From assembly GCA_031425695.1 (NCBI GenBank), contig JANPJV010000047.1, positions 1-64,000 of the forward strand: a DNA stretch of 64,000 nt. Reading direction: 5' to 3'. Both the position numbers and the translations under genes were made by a program. This DNA comes from JANPJV01 sp031425695. GTDB lineage: Bacteria > Pseudomonadota > Gammaproteobacteria > Xanthomonadales > SZUA-5. Each line of letters begins with the position of its first letter. Position 1 is the first letter of the stretch. The notes under the pieces are model-generated. The model saw nothing but the letters and a program-made list of their open reading frames with translations, made no database searches and was not told where the DNA came from. Positions 42,603 to 52,600 of this stretch are shown here, in pieces.

Positions 42603-43223
42603 ATGGACAAGCGCGCGCACTTCACGATGATCCGCGGTTTTTACCTGGCGGACTGGTTCACGCTCGCCAATTCCTTCTGCGGCATGGCGGCCGTGCTTGC
42701 AGTCATGTCGGGGCTCACTGGCGATATCCGCATGGGGCTGTTGCACGCGGCAATGCTGATTCCGCTCGCGCTGATCTTCGATGTGCTCGACGGACGCATC
42801 GCCCGCTGGCGCCACCAGCAATCCTCGCTGGGCCGTGAGCTCGACTCGCTCGCCGACGTCATCTCCTTCGGCGTCGCGCCTGCAGCCATGGCCTACGGCG
42901 CCGGCATGCGTGGCGGCTGGGATTGCGCAGTCCTGCTGTATTTCGTCGCCTGCGGCGTGAGCCGCCTCGCGCGCTACAACGTGAGCGCTGAAGCACTCTC
43001 GGAAGGCAGCAACAAGGTGAAGTACTTCGAAGGCACGCCCATCCCCAGCAGCGTGTTGCTGGTCGGCATCCTCGCCCTCGCCGCCTGGCAGCAGCGCCTC
43101 GGCGACGCCCTGTGGTTCGGCAGCGTGGAACTCGGCCACTGGACCCTCCACCCCCTGGTCCTCATGTTCGCCCTCTCCGGCTCACTCATGATCAGCAAGA
43201 CCATCCGCATCCCGAAGTTGTGA
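42603..43223 (+). CDS. pssA: CDP-diacylglycerol-serine O-phosphatidyltransferase
   Basis: A 206-residue membrane enzyme of the CDP-alcohol phosphatidyltransferase family, making phosphatidylserine for phosphatidylethanolamine synthesis. The signature DG-x2-AR-x8-G-x3-D-x3-D is complete: DGRIARWRHQQSSLGRELDS, then LAD. Six or so hydrophobic segments. EALSEGSNKVKYFEGTPIP is a subclass II serine-enzyme feature. Start ATG 42603 follows GGGGTGATCG. The assignment to serine rather than glycerol or choline is likely but not certain. Confidence 0.85.
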   Translation: MDKRAHFTMIRGFYLADWFTLANSFCGMAAVLAVMSGLTGDIRMGLLHAAMLIPLALIFDVLDGRIARWRHQQSSLGRELDSLADVISFGVAPAAMAYGAGMRGGWDCAVLLYFVACGVSRLARYNVSAEALSEGSNKVKYFEGTPIPSSVLLVGILALAAWQQRLGDALWFGSVELGHWTLHPLVLMFALSGSLMISKTIRIPKL

Positions 43224-43239
43224 GGGTAGGCAGGAGCCT

Positions 43240-43420
43240 TCTTACACAAAAAGCACAAAGTGAGGCGGACACAAGATGCACATAAGGAGCGGTTGATATC
43301 GGAATGCGTGCTCTAGTTTTGGTGCGGGCGGGGCAAATTTGCTGGAATTAGCACAACGAACCGACCTAAGCCTTTTATGTGCATTTTGTGTCCGCTTCAC
43401 TTTGTGCATTTTGTGTAAGA
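43240..43420. repeat. long-armed inverted repeat, ACACAAAAAGCACAAAG family
   Basis: Left arm 43240-43287 (TCTTACACAAAAAGCACAAA, GTGAGGCGGACACAAGATGC, ACATAAGG) is near-perfectly complementary to 43371-43420. The 83-base centre shows no gene. It separates the convergent pssA and DUF6929-like genes and can form a 48-pair stem. Confidence 0.8.
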
Positions 43421-43436
43421 CCGCTTTGCTTTCGGG

Positions 43437-44351
43437 TCACAGTGCGATCGTTCCCGCATACAGCGCCGATGGCTTCTCGGGGTCGTCGTCGTCGGTGACC
43501 AGGAGGAGCTCGATGCGGTCGGCGTAGCAGCGGGCTTCGATGCCTTCGATCTTGAGACCGGGGTCGACGCGGCCGAGCATGCGGATGGAGGCGTCGGCGG
43601 CGAGGATGCCGATCGCGGCGCCGCCGCAGCGGCCGTCTTCGAAGCTGTTCTCGGTGTCTTCCGTGATTGCGCAGAAGAGCAGCGCCGCGTCGGGCATCAG
43701 GGTGGCGTCGCTGAAGCACAACGGCAGGCCATCGATGGCGCCGAGGTCATGGAGATGGACGGCGCGCGGGTCGATCGAGTCAGTGGCGCCGCTCAGCAGC
43801 GCCAGGAAGGTGTCGAGGGGGAAGCGCAGGCACGCATTCGCCGCGCCGGACTTGCCGCCGCGCTGGAGCAGCCAGAGCTCGGGGCCGAGGACCAGTGCGC
43901 CTTCGATATTGAGCTCCGGAAAATGGCGCTGCATGCGTTGGTACAGCGGGTCGAGGGCGAGCGCGCGCGCCTCGCCCGTGATGCGGCCCTGCGAGTCGAG
44001 CGCGATAAGGACACCCCGCCGGCGATTGGGCCGCGAGCCCGACGCGAGCGCGAGCAGGGCGCCGTCCGGATACCCTGGGAACGCCGGCAGCTGCAACAGC
44101 GATTCGAAATCCGGCTTCGCCGGTTTGCGCTCTTTCTTCTTGATGGGCAATTCGCCCGGCAACAGCTCGACGACGCGCCCAGGCAGGTCCGATCCCACCT
44201 CGAAGACGCCGAGGTGGTTCTCGTCGTCGGCGATCACGTACAGCCAGCCGCCGACCCGCACCAGCCCGCTGGCCGCGCTGATGAACGCGCCGCGGCCGGG
44301 TTGTATCGGTGCGGGAAGGTCAAGCTCACGCAGCTTGGTGAGCTTGATCAT
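43437..44351 (-). CDS. uncharacterised protein (DUF6929-like)
   Basis: A 304-residue protein starting MIKLTKLRELDLPAPIQPGR. Repeated short beta motifs (GWLYVIADDENHLGVFEV, GVLIALDSQGRITGEA, LWLLQRGGKSGA) suggest a beta-propeller. No signal peptide, so cytoplasmic. It lies 22 bases after the PQQ-dehydrogenase gene stop on the same strand and is probably co-transcribed. Family name is from pattern memory only. Confidence 0.7.
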   Translation of the reverse strand: MIKLTKLRELDLPAPIQPGRGAFISAASGLVRVGGWLYVIADDENHLGVFEVGSDLPGRVVELLPGELPIKKKERKPAKPDFESLLQLPAFPGYPDGALLALASGSRPNRRRGVLIALDSQGRITGEARALALDPLYQRMQRHFPELNIEGALVLGPELWLLQRGGKSGAANACLRFPLDTFLALLSGATDSIDPRAVHLHDLGAIDGLPLCFSDATLMPDAALLFCAITEDTENSFEDGRCGGAAIGILAADASIRMLGRVDPGLKIEGIEARCYADRIELLLVTDDDDPEKPSALYAGTIAL

Positions 44352-44373
44352 CGCGGTTGCTGCGATGCGCGCT

Positions 44374-45576
44374 TCAAGCTTTCGGCGCGAGCTTGAGCAG
44401 GCGCCCGCCGGCGCCGTCTTCCAGCAGGTAGAGCGCGCCGTCGGGACCCTGCTCGACTTCGCGAATGCGCGCGTCCATGTCGAAACGCTGCGCCTCGCGC
44501 GCGTTGTCGCCATCGATCTCGATGCGCACCAGCGCCTCCGACGACAAGCCCGCGGCAAACGCATCGCCCTGCCAGTCCGCAAACAGGCTGCCGGAATAGA
44601 AGATCAGGTCGCCCGGCGAGATCACCGGCGTCCAGGTGATCTCGGGTGCGTTGAATTCCGGGCGCGTCACGTGATCAGGAATGTCCTTGCCGTCGTAGTG
44701 GTCGCCGTTCGACACCGTCGGATACCCGTAATTGGAGCCACGTTCGACCCGATTGAGCTCATCGCCGCCCTTCGGCCCCATTTCGATATCCCACAGGCGG
44801 CCGCTGCCATCGAAGGCGATGCCGAGCGGATTGCGGTGACCCAGCGACCAGATCTGCGCGGCAATCTCGCCCTGATCGGCGAACGGGTTGTCGCCCGGGA
44901 CACTGCCATCGTCGTTGAGGCGGAGGATCTTGCCGAGATTCGCCGCCATGTCCTGCGCGGGAGCGAAATGCTGGCGCTCGCCGGAGCTCACGTACATGAA
45001 GCCATCCGGCCCGAAGGCGATCCGGTGGCCGTAATGACCCTGGCCATCCAACTTCGGAACCTGGCGCCAGACCACGGTCGCATCGCTGAGGGAGCCACCA
45101 CCGGCCGGATCCAGCGTCAGTTTTGCACGCGTGATCGCGGCGCCGTAGGTGTCGCCCTCGCCGGCCTCGGCGTAGCTGAGATACACGAACCCGTTTTCAG
45201 CGAACTTGGGATGCAGCACGACATCGCCCAGCCCACCCTGGCCGCCGTAGGCCACCTTCGGCACGCCGCTCACGTCATGGCTGTCGCCGCCGGGTGCGTG
45301 CACCTTGAGCACGCCACTTTTCTCGGTGACCAGAGCGCGCCCGTCGGGCAGGAAAGTCATGGCCCACGGTTCGTTGAACTTGCCGAGCGCGGTCACCTCG
45401 AAGGGCATGCCCGTCGACGCGGTTGCCACCGGCGCCACCTGCGGCGCAGTCGAAACCGCAGCGGTCGACACGGCGGGCGGGGCGGCCGCGGGTGCCGGCG
45501 CGGGCGGGGCCGCGCTCTGGCTGCAGGCTTGCAACAGGGCGCCAAGGCAGGCGACGGTCAGCAGGCTGCGGGTCAT
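44374..45576 (-). CDS. PQQ-dependent sugar dehydrogenase-like lipoprotein
   Basis: A 400-residue exported beta-propeller of the soluble aldose dehydrogenase (YliI/Asd, GSDH) family. ATG 45576 gives MTRSLLTVACLGALLQAC, a lipobox signal, followed by a Pro/Ala-rich linker. Core motifs: FLPDGRALVTEKSGVLKV, YGGQGGLGDVVLHPKF, GQGHYGHRIAFGPDG with catalytic His, SLGHRNPLGIAFD and MGPKGGDELN. Probably oxidises a sugar with PQQ in the periplasm. Confidence 0.85.
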   Translation of the reverse strand: MTRSLLTVACLGALLQACSQSAAPPAPAPAAAPPAVSTAAVSTAPQVAPVATASTGMPFEVTALGKFNEPWAMTFLPDGRALVTEKSGVLKVHAPGGDSHDVSGVPKVAYGGQGGLGDVVLHPKFAENGFVYLSYAEAGEGDTYGAAITRAKLTLDPAGGGSLSDATVVWRQVPKLDGQGHYGHRIAFGPDGFMYVSSGERQHFAPAQDMAANLGKILRLNDDGSVPGDNPFADQGEIAAQIWSLGHRNPLGIAFDGSGRLWDIEMGPKGGDELNRVERGSNYGYPTVSNGDHYDGKDIPDHVTRPEFNAPEITWTPVISPGDLIFYSGSLFADWQGDAFAAGLSSEALVRIEIDGDNAREAQRFDMDARIREVEQGPDGALYLLEDGAGGRLLKLAPKA

Positions 45577-45645
45577 GAGGGGCTCCGAAGGGCGCGAAAG
45601 GGATGCGATTTTTACATGAAGGCGCGCGGCAGGGGCGTCAAAACC

Positions 45646-45706
45646 CGGTTGTCGGTCTTGGTGGTCGGATTTCGGATCAAGGCAACCGACCCAAACCGAC
45701 AACCCC
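45646..45706. repeat. heptamer-type inverted repeat (GGTTGTCGG family)
   Basis: CGGTTGTCGGTCTTGGTGGT with TCGG forms the left arm and AACCGACCCAAACCGACAAC the right arm. It lies after the alkB stop (minus strand) and before the sugar dehydrogenase gene, where it can terminate alkB mRNA. Confidence 0.7.
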
Positions 45707-46288
45707 TTACCGCCTGTCTGGCTTTACCCGGAACGCCAGGCTGATACGCGGACCGACGGTGTTGCGGGTCTTCGGAATGCCGTGGTCGTAATGCAGCTGG
45801 ACCGTGTAGCTCATGAGCAACAGGCTGCCGGGCTCGAGATCGATCTTCAGGAGTCGCCGCGGCGGCTGCTTGGCGCGGATCAGCATCTCGCGCGTGGCGC
45901 CCAGCGATAGCAGCGCGATGGGGTGTTCTTCCGCAATTTCGTACAGATGATCGTTATGCGGAGCGACGCTGTCCCGGCCGTCGCGGTAGTAATTCAGGCC
46001 GACGCTGTTAAAGCGCGTCCCGCAAACCGCGCCCACGCGTTCCGCGGCGTCGAGCAGCAAGGCTGGTGTCGGCTGATCGAAGTGGAAATGCGCAGTCAGC
46101 CGCGGTACGTCGACCTCGCGGTCATACATCTGCCGCCGCTCGGCCCGCCACGGAATGTCTGCGCGCAAGCTCTCGAACCACCGCTGCGCCAGCGCGGCCT
46201 CGATGCAGTCCGGCGTGTAGCTGACGAGCCCGCTCGCATCATCGAGCAGCACCCGCGGACCGGTATCGAACAAGGCGAGTTGCGGCAT
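45707..46288 (-). CDS. alkB: AlkB-family 2-oxoglutarate dioxygenase
   Basis: A 193-residue DNA/RNA demethylase homologue of the short AlkB class. Iron ligands H111 and D113 (APHNDHLYEI) and H169 (LHYDHGIPKT); R175 and R181 (TRNTVGPRISLAFR) bind 2-oxoglutarate. The nucleotide-lid part includes FNSVGLNYYRDGRDSVA. ATG 46288 (MPQLALFD) is the family start. Expected role: repair of alkylated bases. No ada gene nearby. Confidence 0.9.
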   Translation of the reverse strand: MPQLALFDTGPRVLLDDASGLVSYTPDCIEAALAQRWFESLRADIPWRAERRQMYDREVDVPRLTAHFHFDQPTPALLLDAAERVGAVCGTRFNSVGLNYYRDGRDSVAPHNDHLYEIAEEHPIALLSLGATREMLIRAKQPPRRLLKIDLEPGSLLLMSYTVQLHYDHGIPKTRNTVGPRISLAFRVKPDRR

Positions 46289-46339
46289 TGGCGCGAGATT
46301 GGGATGGCGCACGGGAATGCAAGCGGTGCAAACAGCACG

Positions 46340-46482
46340 GACGTAGGTCACGTTGCGCCCGCGATTGCCTGATCCGGCGAATGGGGTAATCGGGCGCTAC
46401 GTGACGTGCGCGAGCGGTCACGTAGCACCCGATGAGGACCGCGCTTCTATCGACATTCCGCGGGTGCAACGTGACCTACTTT
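46340..46482. repeat. REP-like nested inverted repeat (family R1)
   Basis: CGTAGGTCACGTTGCGCCCG on the left, GGGTGCAACGTGACCTAC on the right, and inside a second dyad GGGCGCTACGTGACGTG / GGTCACGTAGCACCC. Same four-unit layout as at 10003. Its right end contains the gst stop codon. Confidence 0.8.
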
Positions 46483-47084
46483 ATGAGCTTCTCCGCCCGC
46501 ATCGCTTCCTGCACGGCGGGTCGGGCCGCGATGCGCTTCTGGAAATCCATCAGTTTGGGGAATTCGGACAGGTCGAGCTTGACGTGTCTCGCCCAGTTGG
46601 TGACCGTGAAGAGATAGCTGTCGGCGACGCTGAAACGGTCTCCCACCAGGTAGTCATGGCTGGCCAAATGCTGTTCGAGCAGGGCATAGCGCTTGCGCAG
46701 GTAGGCCTGTTTTTCCTCGCGCGTCTCGGCGGTCGTGCTCGGGTTGAACAGCGGGCTGTAGCTCTTGTGAACCTCGGAGTTGATGTAGCCCAGCACTTCG
46801 AGCAGGCGGTAGCGCTCGAAGCTGCCGTTGGCCGGAACGAGCCCGGCCTCGGGCTTGAGCTCGGCGAGATATTGCGCAATCGCGGGGCCTTCGGTCAGCA
46901 GCTCGCCATTGTCCAGCAGCAACGCCGGTACATAGCCCTTGGGATTGATGTCGGTGAAATTCTGGCCATCCTCCGTGAGCTTGGTCCTGGTGTCGACCTT
47001 GACGAGATCGAGCGGGATGCCGGCCTCGCGCGCAACGATGTGCGGAGACAGTGAGCAGGCGCCTGGGGCGTAGTAGAGCTTCAT
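46476..47084 (-). CDS. gstA: glutathione S-transferase (beta class)
   Basis: A 202-residue cytosolic transferase. The thioredoxin-like domain starts MKLYYAPGACSLSPHIVARE; C10 is the beta-class catalytic Cys. Then PALLLDNGELLTEGPAIAQYLAE (the Glu-Ser/Gly glutathione site) and an all-helical C-terminal domain with SVADSYLFTVTNWA. The stop and final Lys-stop codons run into the R1 repeat. Conjugates electrophiles to glutathione. Confidence 0.9.
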   Translation of the reverse strand: MKLYYAPGACSLSPHIVAREAGIPLDLVKVDTRTKLTEDGQNFTDINPKGYVPALLLDNGELLTEGPAIAQYLAELKPEAGLVPANGSFERYRLLEVLGYINSEVHKSYSPLFNPSTTAETREEKQAYLRKRYALLEQHLASHDYLVGDRFSVADSYLFTVTNWARHVKLDLSEFPKLMDFQKRIAARPAVQEAMRAEKLIK

Positions 47085-47166
47085 TGTGTGACTCCTCTTG
47101 GGTGGTTGAGTGTGCCTATGCCGACTTTTGCCGGGCAGTGGCGGATAAGCAGTTGAGATGGCGAGA

Positions 47167-48219
47167 TCAGACAGTCGCGAGCGCCTCCATCAAGGATCCG
47201 ACGGTTTTGTGTCGGAGGTTCGGGGCGGTCTGCCCGCTCCACAGTGAAACCAGGTCGGTACGGCCCTGCGCCAATGCGGCCGCGCGCATGTGCGCGAGCC
47301 ACCAGCCCTGCAGTGGATAGGGCAGGAGCTCGCTCGATCGTGCGGCCATCGCGTCGGTCCAACGGTTGCCGAGGCCACGCGCGAGCCGGCCGGTGAAAGC
47401 GCGAGTGAGGGTGGTCGCGGGCGCGCGCTCATCGAACAGGAGCTTGCGGTGCAATGGATGCGCACCCGACTCCTCGCAGGCGAGAAAGGCGGTGCCGATC
47501 TGTGCAGCTTGTCCCCCGAGCGCGAGGACCGCACGCACGCCGCGCGCATCGGCGATGCCGCCGGCAGCAATGACCGGCACGGCGACCCGATCGACGATCT
47601 GCGGGATCAGCGCCAGGCTGCCGATCAAGCCCTGCTCGGCGGGCGCCAGGAACGCCGGGCGATGACCACCGGCCTCCATGCCGCTGGCGACGATCGCGTC
47701 GACGCCAGCCGCTTCCAACGCGCGTGCTTCGTCGATCGTGGTGGCAGCGCCGAGCGTCAGGATGTCGCGGCTCCGACAGGCGGCGAGAATATTTGCGTCG
47801 GGAATGCCGAAGACGAAACTGAAGACCGCCGGGCGCGCTTCCAGCAGCGCCTCAACCTGCGCCCGATAGTCCGGCAGGACACGCGTAGGCGGGAGGGGGC
47901 GTTCCAGCCCGAGCTCGCGAAAGTACGGCTCGAAAAGCTGCCAACCGCGCGCGAACGTCGCCGGATCGGGAAGCAAGGCCTCAGTGGCCGGACCAGGAAT
48001 CCAAAGATTGAGCGCAAATGGCGCGCGGGTCTCCGCCCGAATCCGCGCGGCGAGCGGCCCGATCTCCTCCGCCGCGAGCTGGTGTGCTCCGTAGGAACCG
48101 AGGCCCCCGCGATTGCCCACGCCAGCCACCAACTCGACGCTCGACAGGCCGCCGCCGAAGGGGCCTTGAACGACCGGCAGGCGCAGCTCCAGGCGTTGCA
48201 TGAACGACGTGGGTTGCAT
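47167..48219 (-). CDS. nitronate monooxygenase
   Basis: A 350-residue FMN-dependent TIM-barrel enzyme (NMO/2-nitropropane dioxygenase family). Features: LPVVQGPFGGGLSS, NRGGLGSYGAHQLA, a Gly-rich AGGHRPAF region (ASGMEAGGHRPAF), AAGGIADARGVRAVLALGGQAAQIGTAFLA. It oxidises alkyl nitronates such as propionate-3-nitronate. ATG 48219 chosen; ATG 48201 possible. Divergent from an HxlR regulator with a dyad between them. Confidence 0.88.
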   Translation of the reverse strand: MQPTSFMQRLELRLPVVQGPFGGGLSSVELVAGVGNRGGLGSYGAHQLAAEEIGPLAARIRAETRAPFALNLWIPGPATEALLPDPATFARGWQLFEPYFRELGLERPLPPTRVLPDYRAQVEALLEARPAVFSFVFGIPDANILAACRSRDILTLGAATTIDEARALEAAGVDAIVASGMEAGGHRPAFLAPAEQGLIGSLALIPQIVDRVAVPVIAAGGIADARGVRAVLALGGQAAQIGTAFLACEESGAHPLHRKLLFDERAPATTLTRAFTGRLARGLGNRWTDAMAARSSELLPYPLQGWWLAHMRAAALAQGRTDLVSLWSGQTAPNLRHKTVGSLMEALATV

Positions 48220-48292
48220 GGACACGCTCACTCCCGTCTCGCGGTTGCCTGGGTTGCGCATGCTATTCGCAGGTAGTTACGGATGTATACGT

Positions 48293-48309
48293 GGTATCTC
48301 ATTGATACC
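48293..48309. promoter_or_regulatory. candidate HxlR operator
   Basis: GGTATCTCATTGATACC, a perfect 6-bp inverted repeat with a 5-base centre, lies between the divergent nitronate monooxygenase and hxlR-type genes. A GTAGTATCC half-site follows at about 48318. The symmetry and location suit a winged-helix dimer site. Confidence 0.45.
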
Positions 48310-48353
48310 GAGAAAATGTAGTATCCCGCGGGTTACTGGCTCGAGAGCATTCA

Positions 48354-48701
48354 ATGGCGCTACCGATGCGCAAAAGCAAGGTCGAAGCCCCGCCGGCGTG
48401 CCCGCTCACCGAGTGCATGAAGCTCTTGCGCGGCGCCTGGGCGCCCAATGTGATCTGGTACCTGAGCGGGGGACCGCGCCGTTTCGGAGAGCTGCGGCAC
48501 GACATCCCGCGCATCTCGGCCCGCGTGCTGAGCGCGCGCCTGCGCGAGCTGGAAGGGAAGGGAGTGATCAGTCGCCGGGTGCTCGACAGTTCGCCGCCCT
48601 CGGCCGAGTACCGCTTGAGCGAGCTGGGAGCCGAATTGGTGCCGGCCATCAAGGCGATCGTCGCGGTAGGCGTCAAGCTCAAGTCGGCCCATCGCCCCTG
48701 A
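48354..48701 (+). CDS. HxlR-family transcriptional regulator
   Basis: A 115-residue winged-helix protein. CPLTECMKLLRGAWAPNVIWYLSGGPRRFGEL, ISARVLSARLRELEGKGVISRRV and PPSAEYRLSELGAEL are HxlR marks; the N-terminal Cys in PPACPLTEC may sense electrophiles, as in related QorR/YodB proteins. Divergent from the nitronate monooxygenase gene, 134 bases away, so probably controls it. Confidence 0.88.
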   Translation: MALPMRKSKVEAPPACPLTECMKLLRGAWAPNVIWYLSGGPRRFGELRHDIPRISARVLSARLRELEGKGVISRRVLDSSPPSAEYRLSELGAELVPAIKAIVAVGVKLKSAHRP

Positions 48702-48857
48702 CTGGAATCGTGCAATGTGCAAGGAAATGCCGGGCGGCTTTGCGGGAAGCCTTCTAAATCAGCGATCGAATCGGGTTTTTTGCGGCATTTGACGCGTACT
48801 GACGCGTTGGCATGGAAGCTGCCTTTGCACCGATACCGAAGCTTGAGTACCACTTTC

Positions 48858-49442
48858 ATGGGTCAGCCGCAGATTGACCAGACAATGTTGCAGGAGCTGC
48901 TTTACCAATCGCTGGAAGCGGAAATGGTCGGCATCAACGTCTATGAATGCGCCGTCCTCTGCGCAGTGGACACCCAACTCAAGTCCCAGTGGTTGGGATT
49001 TCTCGAGGAGACGCTGCGTCACCGCGAGGTTCTGCTAGGCGTATTCAACGACCTCGGCCTGGAAGCGAATACGCAGTCCGTCGGTCGACGCATCGTCGCC
49101 GGTATCGGCGCCACCCTGGTCAGCGTCATGCAGCAGGCCCTGGCGGATGGCGATGCGGGTGCGGCGCAGCGTATTGCGAGCGAGTGCGTCTGCGTAGCAG
49201 AGGTTAAGGACCAGTTGAACTGGGAGTTGCTCGGCATGGTCGCGCTGGCCTCGCAGGGGCCATACGCCAAAGTCCTGAAGCGTGCCTACGAGCGCGTCCA
49301 TCGGGACGAGAGCCTGCACATGAATCACGGCAGGGCCTGGACGCGGGAACTGTGGCTGCACGCGCTCGGGCTGGATGCCGAACTTCCGCTGCCGGATGTA
49401 CGCTGGCGCGGCGCCCCCCTGCTGCCGCTCCCGGCGTTTTAA
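48858..49442 (+). CDS. ferritin-like protein
   Basis: A 194-residue all-helical protein. Spaced Glu/His (QSLEAEMVGINVYECA, LEETLRHREVLLGVF, CVAEVKDQLNWEL, HRDESLHMNHG) suggest a di-metal ferritin-like bundle with ExxH motifs. ATG 48858 (MGQPQIDQTMLQEL) chosen over a longer frame with no support. No other gene close. Function unknown. Confidence 0.7.
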   Translation: MGQPQIDQTMLQELLYQSLEAEMVGINVYECAVLCAVDTQLKSQWLGFLEETLRHREVLLGVFNDLGLEANTQSVGRRIVAGIGATLVSVMQQALADGDAGAAQRIASECVCVAEVKDQLNWELLGMVALASQGPYAKVLKRAYERVHRDESLHMNHGRAWTRELWLHALGLDAELPLPDVRWRGAPLLPLPAF

Positions 49443-49608
49443 TCTGTTTTCGGTTCGTGTGGCGCTGGCTTTCGTTGACATCGCCGCGAAGCCCGCCCGC
49501 TGACCGGCACTTTTGTTAAGCCTACGCTGCCGCCGCCATTGGTCACCTTGCCTTGGTTGGCTCCGCCGTCGACACTTGGGCCGGGCAAATGCGGGGGACC
49601 TTTGCACG

Positions 49609-52600
49609 ATGAACAAGATGCTCACCGGTGCACTCGTCGTCGCCATTTCCCTGGCGATCACGAGCGGGCTGCTCTGGACCCCCGAGATGTCTACCCCGCA
49701 GCCACGTCACCAGCGCCCCGACGCGCCTGGGGAGCGCGCGGCCTACGACCTGGCTCGGCGCCTGCCGGCCGGCGCCGACAGCATCGATCCGGCCTGGTAC
49801 GCGCGGGCAAGCGAGCAGGCGGCGCGCTTGCCGGACTTCAGCACGGTAGCCGGGCGCTTCATCGGCAGCGAGAAGAGCGCGCCGCGGTGGGAATCCCTGG
49901 GCCCAAGCAATGTCGGCGGGCGGACGCGCACGCTGGAGTTCGATCCGCGCAATCCTGATCGCATGCTGGCCGGCGGTGTCTCCGGTGGCGTGTTCGAATC
50001 TCTCGATGCCGGCGGCAGCTGGCGTCCGCTGTCCGACGACGCCGCCAACGTCAACATCGGTGCCCTGGTGTTCGACCCAGTAAACCCGGACACGATCTAT
50101 GCCGGCACGGGCGAGCTGTATCGCAACAACCAGCGCCCGTACGCCGCCATGTGGGGGCAGGGGATCCTGCGCTCGACCGACAACGGCGTGCACTTCCGCC
50201 AGTTGCTGGCTACCGCCAACGACAATTTCCGCTACGTCTCGGACATCGTCATCTCACGGCACAATTCCCAGCGATTGTATGCGGCGACCAACACCGGCGT
50301 GTGGCGCTCGGACGACGGCGGCGCGCGCTTCACGCGCGTTCTGCACCCGACCGATGCGAGTGGCGGCCTGCTCTACGAGGGCTGTACCGATCTCGAATTG
50401 CTGCCGGGTGCCGTCGGCGCCGACGTGTTGTTGGCCAGCTGCGCTTCGCGCTCCGAGAACGACCGCTACTGGCTACCGGGAACGGTCGTGCCACCGGCCT
50501 GCGGCGGGCCCTGTCCGGCCGCGGTCTACCGCAGCGAGCAGGCCGATGTCGCAACGCCCGGCTGGACCGTGGTGCTGACCGAGCCCGGCATGGGCCGCAC
50601 GTCCCTGGCGATCGCGCCCTCGAATCCGCAGATCGTGTATGCGCTAGCTGCCTCCACCGTGCCTGGGCCGGACCGCAACAACAATGGGCTTGGCGACTAT
50701 GACAACGGGCTGCACGCCGTGTTTCGATCGAACGATGGCGGGCGCACGTGGCAACCGCGGGTGCGCAACAGTTCGCCCGACGTGCTCTCGACCTACCTGC
50801 TGAGCTACGCCGACGGCTTCGAAGCGCAGCGCTGCGGCTTCGGTAACTTCGATGCCTACAGCGCCGGCTGGTACAACCAGGCCATTGCGGTCAATCCGTT
50901 GAATCCTGACGTCGTCTGGGTCGGTGGCATGGAGCTCTATCGCTCCGACAATGGCGGCACAAGCTTCGGCAAGGCGTCGTACTGGTGGGTCAGCAGTGTC
51001 TACGGCGTCCACGCCGACCAGCACCTGATCAAGTTCCACCCGCACTACACCAGCGGCCTGCCGAAGATGTTCGTCACCAATGATGGTGGGATCGGCTTCA
51101 CCCTGCAGGACAGCGCGCCCACGCGCACCGGCGACACCGCTGCCTGCGGCCCAGGCGCAGGCACGGTCCCCTGGGGCACGCTCGAGAACGGGCTCACCTC
51201 CTCGCAGTTCTACACCGGCGCGGTCAATGCCGCCGGCACGCTGTACCTCGGTGGCCTCCAGGACAACGGCACGGTGCTCAAGCGGGCAAGTACGCCCGGC
51301 AACAATTTCGCCCACATCTTCGGCGGGGATGGTGCCAGCGTGGCCATCGATCCGCGCAGCGACGACACGCTCTACGTCAGCTACCAGAACGTCAGCATTC
51401 ATCGCTCGACCGACGGCGGGGACAACTTCACCCCGGCCTTCAACGGCATCGTTGACGGTACCGTCTTCATCATGCCCTTCGTGCTCGATGGGTTGGCGCC
51501 TGATCGGCTCTATGCCGGTGGCTCGCGGCTCTGGCGCACCAACAACCAGGGCAGCAACTGGGTTGCGGCGAGCGCACCGCTCGGCTCCAGTTTCAACCAT
51601 CGGATCTCGGCAATTGCAATTTCACCGACGGACAACAATCGCCTGTTGCTCGGCAATTCCTACGCGATCTACCGGACCGCGAGTGCTTCCACCACGAACG
51701 CGAACAGCGGATTCGCGCAGGTCTCGCCGCGCAGCGGCTGGGTGTCCTCGCTGACCTACGATCCGGTCGACGCGAACATTGCCTATGCGACCTACTCGAG
51801 CTTCGGTGGGGATCACGTATGGCGCTCGAGTGACGGCGGCGCCAGCTGGAGTGCCATCGACGGCAGCGGCGAATCGCGGCTGCCGGATGTGCCGGTCCAC
51901 CACCTGGTCATCGATCCCAACAATCGCTCGCGGCTCTATGTCGGCACCGATATCGGCGTCTTCGTGAGCCTGGATGGTGGCGCGCACTGGGCGCAGGAAA
52001 ACGCCGGCTTTGCGAACGTCATTGTCGAGCGCCTGGCCATCGCGCCCAATGCGCCGGGCGGCGCCATGCTCTATGCGTTCACCTACGGCCGCGGCGTGTG
52101 GCGTGCGCCACTCGCCGACTTCGACGCGCAGGCCGTCTATCGCATCGGCACCGATTCGTCCGGCAGCTTCTACGACCCGGCGCAGGATGGGCATGGCTGG
52201 ATCATCCAGGCGACGAATCTTGGCGGCGTCACCGGCGTCGTCGCGACCTGGTACACCTATCTCAATGGCGAGGCCGTGTGGCTGGTCGGTGCCGCGCCGG
52301 CGAACGGCGATCGCGTGCGCATCCCTTTGTCGATCACCCGCGGCGGCAATTTCCCGCCCAACTTCAACCCGGCCAACGTGGTGCTCGAACCCTGGGGCGA
52401 GGCGCAGCTCGTGTTCAACAGCCGCGACAGCGCAACGGTCAGCTGGGACAGCAGCAACCCGGCCTTTGCCGACGGCAGCATGCCGCTGACGCGACTCACC
52501 GTTCCTTCCGGCGCGGCCGGCAATGCCGCGAGCGCCATCACCGCCTGCCACAGTGGCACCTGGTACCAGCCGGCGCAAAATGGCCATGGCCTGCAGCTCG

